This document shows positions 1-9,360 of a stretch of DNA of 64,000 nt, piece by piece. How positions within the stretch are numbered: the stretch's first letter is position 1; each line of letters opens with the position of its first letter. The notes under the pieces were generated by a model that ran no database searches, was not told the origin of the DNA, and saw only the letters and a program-made list of their open reading frames with translations. Source of the stretch: Rhodobacteraceae bacterium CCMM004 (lineage in GTDB: Bacteria; Pseudomonadota; Alphaproteobacteria; Rhodobacterales; Rhodobacteraceae); contig RZWH01000002.1 of the NCBI GenBank assembly GCA_004005435.1, forward strand, positions 682,001-746,000, read 5' to 3'. The position numbers and the translations under genes are program-made.

Positions 1-218
1 ATCACCAGGAACATCGCCGCGATGGTCCAGGGGGCGGGGTTCGAGAGCTGCGCCAGCGCCGCGTCGTAGGGCAACAGCCCCAGGACCAGCATCAGCGCGG
101 CGCCTGAGAGCGCCACCACCTCGGTGGGATAGGTCTCGCGCGCGAACAGAACGAACATCCCGATCACCACGGCGACACTCAGGATCGCCTGGGTGGTGGG
201 ATCGAAGGCGGGCACCAT
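1..218 (-). CDS. SLC13-family permease (N-terminal part, runs off window)
   Basis: Only the first 72 codons are in the window; the gene continues past base 1. The ATG at 216-218 opens a protein with hydrophobic stretches at about residues 10-26 and 33-50, separated by a short RETYPTE loop, then the conserved-looking NPAPWTIAAMF segment. This resembles the start of divalent anion:Na+ symporters of the SLC13/CitT/ArsB type, which import di- and tricarboxylates or sulfate across the inner membrane. The assignment rests on a short N-terminus, so substrate and subfamily are open. Confidence 0.7.
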   Translation of the reverse strand, partial: MVPAFDPTTQAILSVAVVIGMFVLFARETYPTEVVALSGAALMLVLGLLPYDAALAQLSNPAPWTIAAMFLV

Positions 219-292
219 GGCGTCACTCCGGTCGGGCAGGCGCACTCTAGCCGCTGCGCGCCGCACGGCAAGCCGCCGCAGCGCGGCAGCGG

Positions 293-814
293 TCAAGGCA
301 TGGCGATCTCGGGGCGGGCATAGGAGCCCGCGGCGATGCTCAGATCGTCGAAGGTCACCTGCACCTCGACCCGCTCCACCGATCCGGGCGGGAACGCCAC
401 GTAGGGCAGCACCCCCTCCAGCCGCAGCGCGTTGGGCGTGGCGGTGTCGAGATGGCAGGGCTCGGTGTCGAGCACCTGCATCGCGCCGCCGTTGACGGCA
501 TAGGCGATCTGCGCGAGTCCGCAGCGCCAGGCCAGAAGGTTGGTGAAATAGACCAGGTCCTGCCCGCCGTAGCTGCGCACGCCCACCCATTGCGGGCGGG
601 TCGCCATCAGGATCGGCCGCACCTCGCCTGCGGTGGTGAAGCGTCCCGTCGGCGTCTGGTCTTCGGCCGCCGGCAGGCTGGCCGCGGGGGTGCCGCCGGG
701 GACGTCGGGCACGGGCGCGGCCGCGTCGGCGGGTGCCGCGGTCTCGGCCTGGGGCGCCGGAATGGCGTGGCCGAAGGCGAGCCAGATCGCGACGATGGCC
801 AGGATCGCGTCCAT
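293..814 (-). CDS. Hypothetical protein with N-terminal membrane anchor
   Basis: 173 aa. The start is supported by a GGGAAAGGG ribosome site 6 bases before ATG. Residues 1-20 form a hydrophobic signal or anchor, followed by an Ala/Pro-rich linker (about 20-60) and a compact domain of about 110 residues with two cysteines (CGLAQ and CHLDT), which could form a disulfide outside the cytoplasm. I do not recognise a named family. It lies 75 bases from the SLC13 gene on the same strand and is divergent from the gene at 881. Confidence 0.75.
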   Translation of the reverse strand: MDAILAIVAIWLAFGHAIPAPQAETAAPADAAAPVPDVPGGTPAASLPAAEDQTPTGRFTTAGEVRPILMATRPQWVGVRSYGGQDLVYFTNLLAWRCGLAQIAYAVNGGAMQVLDTEPCHLDTATPNALRLEGVLPYVAFPPGSVERVEVQVTFDDLSIAAGSYARPEIAMP

Positions 815-880
815 GTTTTCCCTTTCCCCGCGGGCCGGGCCGGGCGATAACCCGGCGACGCCCCTATCGACGCCCAGAGA

Positions 881-1903
881 ATGCCCGACGCGCCGACCGC
901 CACCAAACCCCAGACGCCGCCGCGGTTCAACGTCTTCGTCGTCGGGCAGCGTGGGCGCATCGGCTACGAGGCGGCGCTGTTCGCGGCGTCCCTGCGATTA
1001 AGCGACCCCGACTTCGCCGGCCGCCTGATCGTGGGCGAGCCCCAGCCCGGTCCGCTCTGGCCCGAGGATCCGCGGATCGCCAACGCCGATCTGCGCAGCC
1101 TCCTGACCGACGAGTTCGGCGCCGAGATCGTGCCGTTCGAGAGCCGCGACTTCGGCGCCGCCTATCCCCACGGCAACAAGATCGAGGGGCTGGAGGCGCT
1201 GCCCGAGGGCGAGCCGTTCGTGTTCTTCGACAGCGACACGCTGATCACCGGGGCGCTGAGCGCGGTGCCCTTCGACTTCGACCGCCCCTCGGCCTCTCTG
1301 CGGCGCGAGGGCACCTGGCCGACCATCGAGCTCTACGGGCCGGGCTATGCCACGATCTGGAAGAGCCTCTACGACAAGTTCGGCCTGGACTTCGCCACTT
1401 CGCTCGACATGACCGAGCCCGAGAAGGTGTGGCGGCGGTATCTCTACTTCAACGCCGGGTGGTTCTTCTATCGCTGTCCGCGGGTCTTCGGCGCGCGGTT
1501 CCGCGCCTACGCCACCGCGATCCGCGACGACCCGCCCGAGGCGCTCTGGGGGCAGTCGCTGACGCCGTGGCTGGATCAGGTGGCGCTGCCTTTGGTGATC
1601 CATGCGTTGGGCGGGGGGCGGCAGACGCTCCCGCCGGACCTGTTGGATGGGACGGTGAGCTGCCATTGGCGGCTGATGCCGCTGCTCTACGCGCGCGAGA
1701 GCGACCGGGCGGTCGAGGTGCTGGAGACGCTGTTTGCCCGCAACCGGATCAAACGGGTGCTCAAGGCGCACCGCCCGATGCAGAAGTTCGTGTTGCAGGG
1801 CGCGGGGGCGCAGGCCCGGGCGCTGTTCGACCGCGCCGCGCTCCCCCGCAAGGAACAGGCGATCCGCAATCGCCTCCGCCGCGAAGGGCTGTGGATGCGG
1901 TAG
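881..1903 (+). CDS. GT-A-like glycosyltransferase-fold protein, function unknown
   Basis: 340 aa, cytosolic by composition. The N-terminal NVFVVGQRGRIGYEAALFAASL segment looks like the first beta-alpha unit of a nucleotide-sugar transferase fold. FVFFDSDTL at about residues 108-116 resembles a DxD metal/nucleotide-sugar motif. The middle carries an aromatic-rich NAGWFFYRCP stretch and a WLDQVALPL helix. The GT-A reading is inference from the DSD motif and flanking strands; a donor sugar cannot be named. It stands alone, and its 3' end faces the repeat array that separates it from folA. Confidence 0.7.
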   Translation: MPDAPTATKPQTPPRFNVFVVGQRGRIGYEAALFAASLRLSDPDFAGRLIVGEPQPGPLWPEDPRIANADLRSLLTDEFGAEIVPFESRDFGAAYPHGNKIEGLEALPEGEPFVFFDSDTLITGALSAVPFDFDRPSASLRREGTWPTIELYGPGYATIWKSLYDKFGLDFATSLDMTEPEKVWRRYLYFNAGWFFYRCPRVFGARFRAYATAIRDDPPEALWGQSLTPWLDQVALPLVIHALGGGRQTLPPDLLDGTVSCHWRLMPLLYARESDRAVEVLETLFARNRIKRVLKAHRPMQKFVLQGAGAQARALFDRAALPRKEQAIRNRLRREGLWMR

Positions 1904-1935
1904 GCGGGGTCCTGCGCGCATCCGTGCTCCGCGCG

Positions 1936-2076
1936 GGGGCGGCGCCGTCTCGCCGGGGCGCGGTCGAGCGGCGCGGGGCGGTGATGGAAGCATCGACGTC
2001 GCGGCGGCCGCACCGTCCTCGCCAAAGCGCCGCCCCGGGGGGGGCGGGACGGCGCTGCCCGGCGTATCCGCCGGGC
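1936..2076. repeat. GC-rich inverted-end repeat element, copy 1
   Basis: First and most diverged of three copies between two convergent genes. Its left end reads GGCGCCGTCTCGCCGGGG instead of the GGGCAGCGCCGTCCCGCC seen elsewhere. The right end GGCGGGACGGCGCTGCCC (2043-2060) is intact and is followed by a hairpin GCCCGGCG-TATC-CGCCGGGC. The interior carries the AAGCATCGACG core shared by the family. Confidence 0.75.
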
Positions 2077-2143
2077 GGGACGGGGAGGCTGGGACGATGA
2101 CATGAAGACCAGATCGCCGCCACCGTTGCCGCACCCGCGCAGA

Positions 2144-2290
2144 GGGCAGCGCCGTCCCGCCGGGGTGGCTGGAGCGGCGCGCGGTGGTCCCAAAAGCATC
2201 GACGCGCCGGCTGCCGCACCTCCCTCGCCAAAAGCGCCGCCCCGGGGGGGCGGGCGGGACGGCGCTGCCCGGCGTGGCCGCCGGGCGGGG
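2144..2290. repeat. GC-rich inverted-end repeat element, copy 2
   Basis: Left end GGGCAGCGCCGTCCCGCC starts at 2144; its exact reverse complement ends near 2270, giving an 18-bp perfect inverted repeat around about 90 bases. The interior shows the AAGCATCGACG core and the CTCGCCAAAAGCGCCGCC block. The right arm runs into hairpin GCCCGGCG-TGGC-CGCCGGGC. It lies about 208 bases from copy 1 and 218 from copy 3. Confidence 0.85.
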
Positions 2291-2361
2291 CATGGAGGCG
2301 AAGCGCAGCGCTTAGATGGCTACGACTACGGCTCGCCCTCAACGCCCAAGCGCAGAGCGGA

Positions 2362-2505
2362 GGGCAGCGCCGTCCCGCCGGGGCTCGGTCGTGCGGCGCG
2401 CGGTAGAGACACAAGCATCGGCGTTCCGGCGGCCGCACCGCCTTCGCCAAAGCGCCGCCCCGGGGGGGCGGGACGGCGCTGCCCGGCGGTGCCCGCCGGG
2501 CGGGG
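2362..2505. repeat. GC-rich inverted-end repeat element, copy 3
   Basis: Same architecture as copy 2, ending 21 bases before the folA stop. The distal hairpin here has stem GCCCGGCGG paired with CCGCCGGGC around a TGC loop. The stem is one pair longer than in copy 2 although the loop sequence differs, so structure rather than sequence seems kept. Confidence 0.85.
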
Positions 2506-2526
2506 CGTGGGGGCTGGCGGGGCGCC

Positions 2527-3036
2527 CTACCCGCCGCCGGGCACCGCGGGCGGCGCGGACCGCAGCCATTCGGTGAGCACGCAGCGGGGGCCATCGGCGC
2601 GCAGGACGGCCCCGCCCGCGCGGCGCCACTGGTTCCACGCCACGGGCGGGAAGAACGTGTCGGCCCCCGGCACGTCCACCTCCACCTCGGTCAACAGGAG
2701 CCGGTCCGCGCGGTTCATCAGTGCGGCATAGACCCCGGCCCCGCCCGCGCCGTAGACCCGCCGGTGTGGCACCGCCTCGGCATGGGCCACCGCGGCGTCG
2801 ACGTCGGCAAAGACGTGCTCGGCCAGCCCCGTCTCCCGCGACACCACCAGGTTCAGCCGCCCCGGCAGCGGCTGCGCACGTTCCGGCAGGCTCTCCCACG
2901 TGCGCCGCCCCATGATCACCGCGCCGCCGCGGGTCTCGCGCTGGAAAAACGCCAGATCCTCGGGCGCGTGCCAGGGGATCGTGCCGTCCCGGCCGATGGC
3001 GCCGTCGCGGGCGCAGGCGGCGATCAGGGTCAGCAC
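2527..3036 (-). CDS. folA: Dihydrofolate reductase
   Basis: 169 aa, usual length for bacterial FolA. It reduces dihydrofolate to tetrahydrofolate with NADPH in the cytosol, recycling the folate oxidised by thymidylate synthase. Visible motifs are GAIGRDGTIPWH (residues 12-23, Met20-loop region), catalytic-type acid D27 in PEDLAFF, MGRRTWESLP (42-51) and the NADPH-binding VYGAGGAGVY (94-103). The start is GTG at 3034-3036, directly after the thyA stop (TGA then GTG), so the two are translationally coupled. Confidence 0.96.
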   Translation of the reverse strand: MLTLIAACARDGAIGRDGTIPWHAPEDLAFFQRETRGGAVIMGRRTWESLPERAQPLPGRLNLVVSRETGLAEHVFADVDAAVAHAEAVPHRRVYGAGGAGVYAALMNRADRLLLTEVEVDVPGADTFFPPVAWNQWRRAGGAVLRADGPRCVLTEWLRSAPPAVPGGG

Positions 3037-3855
3037 TCAGACGGCCACGGGCGCGCGGATCGCAGGATGCGGGTCGTAGCCGTCGAAGGCGAAATCCTCG
3101 AACCGGAAGTCGAAGATCGATCCCACCTCGCGGGTCAGCCGCAGCCGCGGCAGAGGACGCGGATCGCGGGCCAGAAGCGTCTCGACCTGGTCCATGTGGT
3201 TGGCGTAGATATGCGCGTCGCCGATGGCGTGGACGAAGTCGCCGGGCTCGTATCCCGTCACATGGGCCAGCATGTGCAGGAGCAGCGCGTAGGATGCGAT
3301 GTTGAACGGCACGCCCAGGAACATGTCCGCCGACCGCTGGTAGAGTTGCAGATTAAGCCGCCCGTCCAGGACCCGGACTTGCCAGAGCGTGTGGCAGGGC
3401 GGCAGCGCCATCGCGTCAACCTCGCCAGGATTCCAGGCCGACACGATCAAGCGGCGGCTGTCGGGGGTGGCGGCGATGGCCTCGACCAGCCGCGCGATCT
3501 GATCCACCGCGCCCGCCACGATCTGCCCGTCCGGCCCCCTCTCGACCGTCGGAAACCGTCTCCACTGCGCCCCGTAGACCGGGCCCAGCTCGCCCTCGGC
3601 GTCGGCCCATTCGTCCCAGATGCTGACGCCGTTTTCTTTCAGATAGCGGATGTTGGTGTCGCCGGAGAGAAACCACAAAAGTTCGTGCACGATCGAGCGC
3701 AGGTGCAGTTTCTTGGTGGTCACGAGGGGAAAGCCATCGGCCATGGAATAGCGGCACTGCACCCCGAAATAGGACAGCGTCCCGGTGCCGGTGCGGTCGC
3801 CGGACCGCACGCCCCGCTCCAGAACCGTTCTCAACGCGTCGTGATACTGCTGCAT
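3037..3855 (-). CDS. thyA: Thymidylate synthase
   Basis: 272 aa from MQQYHDAL. It converts dUMP plus 5,10-methylenetetrahydrofolate to dTMP and dihydrofolate. Motifs are DRTGTGT (20-26), SRR at 133-135 for phosphate binding, catalytic Cys154 in LPPCHTLWQ, and the FNIASYALL / GDAHIYANH dUMP-site blocks. An upstream in-frame start exists, but MQQYH matches the family N-terminus. It forms a two-gene operon with folA, which regenerates its folate product. Confidence 0.97.
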   Translation of the reverse strand: MQQYHDALRTVLERGVRSGDRTGTGTLSYFGVQCRYSMADGFPLVTTKKLHLRSIVHELLWFLSGDTNIRYLKENGVSIWDEWADAEGELGPVYGAQWRRFPTVERGPDGQIVAGAVDQIARLVEAIAATPDSRRLIVSAWNPGEVDAMALPPCHTLWQVRVLDGRLNLQLYQRSADMFLGVPFNIASYALLLHMLAHVTGYEPGDFVHAIGDAHIYANHMDQVETLLARDPRPLPRLRLTREVGSIFDFRFEDFAFDGYDPHPAIRAPVAV

Positions 3856-3968
3856 CGCCTGGGGCCCCTTTTGCCTCACCCTGCCGCAGCCGCCGGGGGG
3901 CCGCAAGCGGACTGTCCCTCGCCGCGCGGGGCGCTATGGTCTGCACCGAAAACACCGAGGAGGCGACG

Positions 3969-4397
3969 ATGGCACTCACCTATCTGCACACCATGGTCCG
4001 GGTTCTGGATCTGGAAAAATCCAAGGCGTTCTACGAGCTGTTGGGCCTGGAAGAGACCCGCCGCAGCGACAACGACAAGGGGCGCTTCACCCTCGTCTTC
4101 ATGTCGCCGCCGGGGCAGGAGAACGCGGCGGTCGAACTGACCTACAACTGGGACGGCGACGAGGGGCTGCCGTCGGACAGCCGCCACTTCGGCCACCTCG
4201 CCTACAGGGTCGATAACATCTACGAGATGTGCCAGCATTTGATGGACAATGGGGTTACGATCAACCGGCCGCCGCGAGACGGGCGCATGGCCTTTGTGCG
4301 GTCGCCGGACAACATCTCGGTCGAGTTGTTGCAGGCGGGGGACGCATTGGAGCCGCAAGAGCCGTGGGCGAGCATGGAAAACACCGGACACTGGTAG
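3969..4397 (+). CDS. gloA: Glyoxalase I (lactoylglutathione lyase)
   Basis: 142 aa VOC-fold protein. It isomerises the methylglyoxal-glutathione hemithioacetal to S-lactoylglutathione in the cytosol. Metal-ligand candidates sit at the expected places: H7 (YLHTMVRVLD), E56 (VELTYNW), H76 (FGHLAYRVD) and E119 (SVELLQ). LELTYN-like and GRMAFVRSPD blocks are typical of GloA. The ATG at 3969 is preceded by GAGGAGGCG. The 3' end overlaps the next gene by 34 bases. Confidence 0.92.
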   Translation: MALTYLHTMVRVLDLEKSKAFYELLGLEETRRSDNDKGRFTLVFMSPPGQENAAVELTYNWDGDEGLPSDSRHFGHLAYRVDNIYEMCQHLMDNGVTINRPPRDGRMAFVRSPDNISVELLQAGDALEPQEPWASMENTGHW

Positions 4398-5068
4398 GAC
4401 CGCTGATCGCGCTCGCCCTGTGGGCGGGCGCGGTCCCGGCCGCGGCGCAATGCCGGCTGGCCCTGGTCCTGGGCATGGACATCTCATCGTCGGTCGATCC
4501 CGACGAGGACCGCCTGCAACGCCAGGGGTTGGCGCGGGCGCTGATGGCGCCGGAGGTGCAGCGCGCGGCCTTCGCCCTGCCCGACTCGCCGGTGGCGCTC
4601 GCGATCTACGAATGGTCGGGGCGCTATCAGCAAAAGCTAATCGTCGACTGGACGATCCTGAACGGGCAGGAGGATCTGGCCCGCGCCGCCCGCGCCGTCG
4701 CCACGTCCGAACGCAGCTATGCCGAGTTTCCCACCGCGCTGGGGTTCGCCATCGGCTATGCCGCCAGTATCTTCGAGCGGGGGCCGCCGTGCCTGTTCAA
4801 GACGCTGGACATCTCGGGCGACGGGTCGAACAACGACGGCTTCGGCCCGGACCGGGCCTACGAGCACTTTCCTCTGGCCGAAGTGACGGTGAACGGTCTG
4901 TCCATCGGCGGCCACGACAAGGAGGTCGCCGACTACTACCGCCGCGAGCTGTTGCGCGGACCGGGCGCGTTTCTGGAGCAGGCGACGGGGTTCGAGGACT
5001 TCGAGCGGGCCATGCGCAAGAAGCTGGAGCGCGAGATGGGCGTGCGGGTGCTGGGCGCGGTGCGGTGA
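4364..5068 (+). CDS. DUF1194 protein, secreted von Willebrand A-like
   Basis: About 234 aa from a GTG at 4364. The N-terminus (GKHR then a hydrophobic run ending AVPAAAQ) is a Sec signal peptide. LALVLGMDISSSVDPDE begins the mature protein and carries a DxSxS metal-ion-dependent adhesion site. ALAIYEWSG and TLDISGDGSNNDG are the other family landmarks. DUF1194 members are periplasmic or extracellular proteins of unknown role. The start is a choice: the signal peptide requires a start inside the 3' end of gloA, implying coupling. Confidence 0.82.
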   Translation: MGEHGKHRTLVGPLIALALWAGAVPAAAQCRLALVLGMDISSSVDPDEDRLQRQGLARALMAPEVQRAAFALPDSPVALAIYEWSGRYQQKLIVDWTILNGQEDLARAARAVATSERSYAEFPTALGFAIGYAASIFERGPPCLFKTLDISGDGSNNDGFGPDRAYEHFPLAEVTVNGLSIGGHDKEVADYYRRELLRGPGAFLEQATGFEDFERAMRKKLEREMGVRVLGAVR

Positions 5069-5166
5069 GGGGCTCGGCGGGACATCCCTCGACGCGCCCG
5101 ACCTCCGGTCCCCGCCTCGGGTAGAGAGACATCCGCCTGTAGCGAAACGCCCTCGCTGGCAAAGAA

Positions 5167-5308
5167 GGGCAGCGCGGTCCCGCCGGGGCGGCGTTGCACG
5201 GGGCGCGACAGTTCCAGAAGCATCCACGCCGCGGCGGCTAAACCACCTTCGCGAAAAGCGCCGCCCCGGGGGGGCGGGACGGCGCTGCCCGGCGTGGCCG
5301 CCGGGCCG
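5167..5308. repeat. GC-rich inverted-end repeat element, copy 4
   Basis: First copy of the second array, between the convergent DUF1194 and ldtR genes. The left end has one change (AGCGCGGTCCC). The interior reads AAGCATCCACG, and the right end GGCGGGACGGCGCTGCCC is intact and followed by the GCCCGGCG-TGGC-CGCCGGGC hairpin. A 70-base spacer containing AAGAACGGCACAATGCCC leads to copy 5. Confidence 0.85.
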
Positions 5309-5380
5309 GACGGGGAGGCTAAGAACGGCACAATGCCCGGATCGGCCTAAACTGCCGCTGGCCTCTCCCCTTCGCGCGGA

Positions 5381-5523
5381 GGGCAGCGCCGTCCCGCCGG
5401 GGCTGGGTCAAGCGGCGCGGGACCGTCCTACAAGCATCCACGCCCCAGCGGCTGCACCGCCTTCGCCAAAAGCGCCGCCCCGGGGGGGCGGGACGGCGCT
5501 GCCCGGCGTGGCCGCCGGGCCGG
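5381..5523. repeat. GC-rich inverted-end repeat element, copy 5
   Basis: Perfect 18-bp ends (GGGCAGCGCCGTCCCGCC and its complement), core AAGCATCCACG, CTTCGCCAAAAGCGCCGCC block and distal TGGC-loop hairpin. The spacer after it is nearly identical to the one after copy 4, so the repeated unit is element plus spacer with a period of 213-214 bases. Confidence 0.88.
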
Positions 5524-5593
5524 ATGGGGAGGCTAAGAACCGCACAATGCCCGGATCGGCCTAAACTGCCGCTGGCGCCTTCTCTTCCCGCGG

Positions 5594-5739
5594 AAGGCTG
5601 CGCCGTCCCGCCGGGGCTGGGTAGAGCGGCGCGGGGCATTGCCGGAAGCATCGACTTCGCAGCGGCCTTACTGCCCTCGCAGAAAGCGCCGCCCCGGGGG
5701 GGCGGGACGGCGGTGCCCGGCGGTGCCCGCCGGGCGGGG
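5594..5739. repeat. GC-rich inverted-end repeat element, copy 6
   Basis: The left end has drifted (AAGGCTGCGCCGTCCCGCC) and the right arm reads GGCGGGACGGCGGTGCCC. The distal hairpin is the GCCCGGCGG-TGC-CCGCCGGGC form, as in copy 3. It ends about 130 bases before the ldtR stop. Bases 5740-5869 show nothing else I recognise. Confidence 0.8.
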
Positions 5740-5869
5740 CGGGATTGCGGGGCGGAGCGCCCGTATCGTCGCCGCTGCGCAGTCGTTTTCCTGGCGAGCG
5801 TTCCAGGACTCCCGCAGAGCTCCCCCATCTGGCCTTCCGGACCGCGCCCGACCCCTCTTCCCATCCCGC

Positions 5870-6370
5870 TCAGTAGATATAGCGGATCTGGTCGGTCCAG
5901 TAGCGCTCCAGCCGTTTCAGCGCCCCGTTCACCCGGTCGAGCGTGTCGGCGTCCAGCACGCCGCGGGACTGGAGCCCCTCGGCGTGACGGGCATAGAGCC
6001 GGTCGACCATCTGGTGGATATGGCGGCCCTGCGCCGTCAGCCGGACCCGCACCGCCCGGCGATCCACCTCGCAGCGCTGGTGGTGCATATATCCCAACTC
6101 CACCAGCTTCTTGAGGTTGTAGGAGACGTTCGAGCCCTGGTAGTAGCCCCGCGATTTCAGCTCGCCCGCCGTGACCTCGTTGTCGCCGATGTTGAACAGC
6201 AGAAGCGCCTGGACCGGGTTGATCTCCAGGATCCCCACACGCTCGAACTCGTCCTTGATGACATCCAGCATCAGCCGATGCAGACGCTCGATCATCGCCA
6301 GACTGTCCAGATACACCGCCATATAGGCGGACCCGGGCATGGTCCGGTCGACCTTTTCCAATACCGTCAT
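5870..6370 (-). CDS. ldtR: MarR-type winged-helix regulator, LdtR-like
   Basis: 166 aa. The pattern AVYLDSLAMIERLHRL...VIKDEFER, then NPVQALLLFNIGDNEVTAGELKSRGYYQGSNVSYNLKKLVELGY, is the LdtR subgroup of MarR regulators known from Rhizobiales, where it controls an L,D-transpeptidase and osmotic tolerance. The winged helix spans about residues 50-125. No L,D-transpeptidase gene is adjacent, so the target is not shown here. Family assignment is firm; the gene symbol is by homology of pattern. Confidence 0.85.
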   Translation of the reverse strand: MTVLEKVDRTMPGSAYMAVYLDSLAMIERLHRLMLDVIKDEFERVGILEINPVQALLLFNIGDNEVTAGELKSRGYYQGSNVSYNLKKLVELGYMHHQRCEVDRRAVRVRLTAQGRHIHQMVDRLYARHAEGLQSRGVLDADTLDRVNGALKRLERYWTDQIRYIY

Positions 6371-6439
6371 CTGTGCCTCCGACCCGTTGCGTCGGCGACC
6401 TTTCTGCGGCGCAAGTCCTAATTTTTCGTCAAAACCCGC

Positions 6440-6706
6440 TCAAGGCCGCACGAGATCGGTGTGAGCGGCGATGTCCTGGATCAGGGGGGCGAGCGCGGCG
6501 GGCGGCACCGCCTGGCCGGTCACCCAGGCATAGAGATCCTGGTCGTTTTCGTCGAGGAGCGCCTCGTAGAGGTCCAGTTCGGCCGGCGTCATCGCGTCGA
6601 GGCGGCCGCGGCCATAGGCGCCCAGGATCAGGTCCATCTCCTTGATCCCGCGGCGCGACGAGCGCATGGCCAGACGTTTCAGCCGGGTCTCCCGCGTCTC
6701 GCTCAT
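6440..6706 (-). CDS. sdhE: Succinate dehydrogenase flavinylation factor SdhE
   Basis: 88 aa, typical of SdhE/SDHAF2. It binds the succinate dehydrogenase flavoprotein and promotes covalent FAD attachment. The diagnostic RGIKEMD (RGxxExD) lies at residues 19-25, followed by LILGAY and the acidic YEALLDENDQDLYAWVTG helix. The ATG overlaps the TGA of the upstream XRE gene (ATGA), indicating one transcript. Confidence 0.93.
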   Translation of the reverse strand: MSETRETRLKRLAMRSSRRGIKEMDLILGAYGRGRLDAMTPAELDLYEALLDENDQDLYAWVTGQAVPPAALAPLIQDIAAHTDLVRP

Positions 6707-7110
6707 TCGGCCGCCGCCAGCGCCAGCTTGAGCCGCTTTTCCAGGTGGCCGACGCGGTCCGCGGTCTGCACGAGCTGTCCCTGGAGGTGGCGCAGCTCGG
6801 TCAGGATCTCGTGGACCTCGGGCGTCGCCTTTGGGGCCTCGAACGGGCCTTGGAGCCCCTCGCCCTCACCCGTCAGCAGCCAGCGGAACGAGACGTTCAA
6901 GAGCCCCGCCAGCATGTTCAGCCGGTTCGCCCGCGGCTCGGAGAGGTCGTTCTCCCAGGCGGTGAGCGTCTTCAACTTGATGCCCAGGCGCCGGGCCAGA
7001 TCCTCCTGCGACATCCCCACCGCCTGCCGTGCGTCGGCCAGGCGGTCGCCGAAGGTGGCGGTGTCGTTGGAATACCAATCGTCGTCCGTGGTCCTGCCAT
7101 CGGAGGTCAT
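6703..7110 (-). CDS. XRE-family helix-turn-helix regulator
   Basis: 135 aa from MTSDGRTTDDDW; GAGAAAGGA lies just upstream of this ATG. A Cro/CI-type HTH spans about residues 20-80 (FGDRLADARQAVGMSQEDLARRLGIKLKTLTAWEND). FRWLLTGEGEG is typical of phage-repressor-like regulators of Rhodobacterales, followed by a short C-terminal helix (about 105-130) that may dimerise. It is coupled to sdhE and divergent from the aspartate transaminase gene. Target unknown. Confidence 0.9.
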   Translation of the reverse strand: MTSDGRTTDDDWYSNDTATFGDRLADARQAVGMSQEDLARRLGIKLKTLTAWENDLSEPRANRLNMLAGLLNVSFRWLLTGEGEGLQGPFEAPKATPEVHEILTELRHLQGQLVQTADRVGHLEKRLKLALAAAE

Positions 7111-7160
7111 GCGAGCTGTCCTTTCTCCCCGGACCGGCGGGGCCCGAGGCTTGATCGTAA

Positions 7161-8425
<1,265 letters not shown>

Positions 8426-8426
<1 letters not shown>

Positions 8427-8827
8427 TGGCCGACCTGCCCGACTATTACTTCCGCGTCCGCGAGAACGGCGCGTTCGTCTTTCGCCTGGACGCCGCGACC
8501 CGGCAGCGGCGGATCGAGATGGACCAGATCGCCGCGGTGAACATCCGCAACGGCGAGATCAAGCCCCATGGTGGGCGCGAGTTGGACGCCGACGACCTGG
8601 CTGCGATCCGCGGCTGGATGGCCGAGCGCGAGGCCGTGCTGGCGGCGCGCGAGATCGACGACATCCTGCGCACGGTCGAGCACCTGAACCTGACCGCCCA
8701 TTGGGTCCAGACCCGCGCCAGCGATGCAGCGCTGGACCAGGTGACCGAGGGGCTGCTGATGGCGATGCACGACCTGCGCAGCGTGCTCGTGCGCAAACGC
8801 GCCGACCGTCTCGGCCGGGACGGGTGA
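8426..8827 (+). CDS. Conserved hypothetical protein downstream of aatA
   Basis: 133 aa, charged, no signal peptide or membrane segment. The ATG at 8426 shares its A with the aatA TGA, so translation is probably coupled. An N-terminal half of short beta-like segments (YYFRVRENGAFVFRLDAATRQRRIEMDQ) precedes an amphipathic helical C-terminus (about 75-130). I do not recognise a family. Confidence 0.78.
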
Positions 8828-8900
8828 TCGGCCGCCCGGGGCGCGATTTTCCCCTTGCAGCCGTCCGGCCCGATGGCTATGTCACGCCCACCCAAAGGAT

Positions 8901-8975
8901 GCGGGCGTAGCTCAGGGGTAGAGCATTACCTTGCCAAGGTAAGGGTCGTGAGTTCGAATCTCATCGCCCGCTCCA
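8901..8975 (+). tRNA. tRNA-Gly (GCC)
   Basis: 75 nt with encoded CCA. The acceptor stem GCGGGCG pairs with CGCCCGC. The D arm is AGCTCAGGGGTAGAGC. The anticodon stem-loop TTACC-TTGCCAA-GGTAA shows anticodon GCC, and the T arm has GTGAG-TTCGAAT-CTCAT. It follows the aatA gene pair by 73 bases. Confidence 0.98.
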
Positions 8976-9009
8976 ATTCAAGCCAGGCAGGCTTGACCGG
9001 TGTGACAGG

Positions 9010-9025
9010 GCCGCCCTCGGGCGGC
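9010..9025 (+). terminator. Hairpin terminator after tRNA-Gly
   Basis: GCCGCCCTCGGGCGGC forms a 6-7 bp GC stem, followed by the T-rich TCTTCTCGTT. It lies 35 bases past the tRNA 3' end and probably ends its transcript. Confidence 0.65.
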
Positions 9026-9282
9026 TCTTCTCGTTGGTGGGGACGGTGTTTGCCAAAGACATGCCCCCCCACCGAAGACGATGCTTCCCGCGTTCCCTCC
9101 CAGACCGAATACCGGCAGAGCAACGGCGGCCAGCGCTTGCAGCGTCTCTGCTGAGCCGGCCGCTGCGCTTGGCCGTCAACGGTTGTCGGCCCGTCGGGCC
9201 TCCATGTCCGTCATGATCACGGCGCCGATTGCTCTGGACAGGGGGACTGGTGCGTGGGGCCGAGCACAAACACCGGCGGTCC

Positions 9283-9322
9283 GGCCTCACGTCGCCCGAA
9301 GGGCGGTAGGTTAAGTGAGAAG
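9283..9322. repeat. 40-bp hairpin repeat, copy A
   Basis: Matches copy B (9361-9400) at 37 of 40 positions, spaced 78 bases apart. CTCAC near the left pairs with GTGAG near the right, and CGCCC-GAA-GGGCG forms an inner stem. Translated on the minus strand it gives SHLTYRPSGDVRP. Apart from these repeats and the terminator I see no gene in 8976-9400. Confidence 0.75.
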
Positions 9323-9360
9323 CGGGCGGGGTAAACGGAGCAATCCAGAACCCGCACGCT

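Noticed and set aside
1910-2520. Long open frames in all directions across the first repeat array
   Set aside because: The array is GC-rich and repetitive, so stops are rare; repeat units translate differently in each copy and no frame is favoured.
5167-5739. CRISPR-like direct repeat array
   Set aside because: Period is about 213 bases, the intervening sequence is itself nearly identical between copies, and no cas genes are present.
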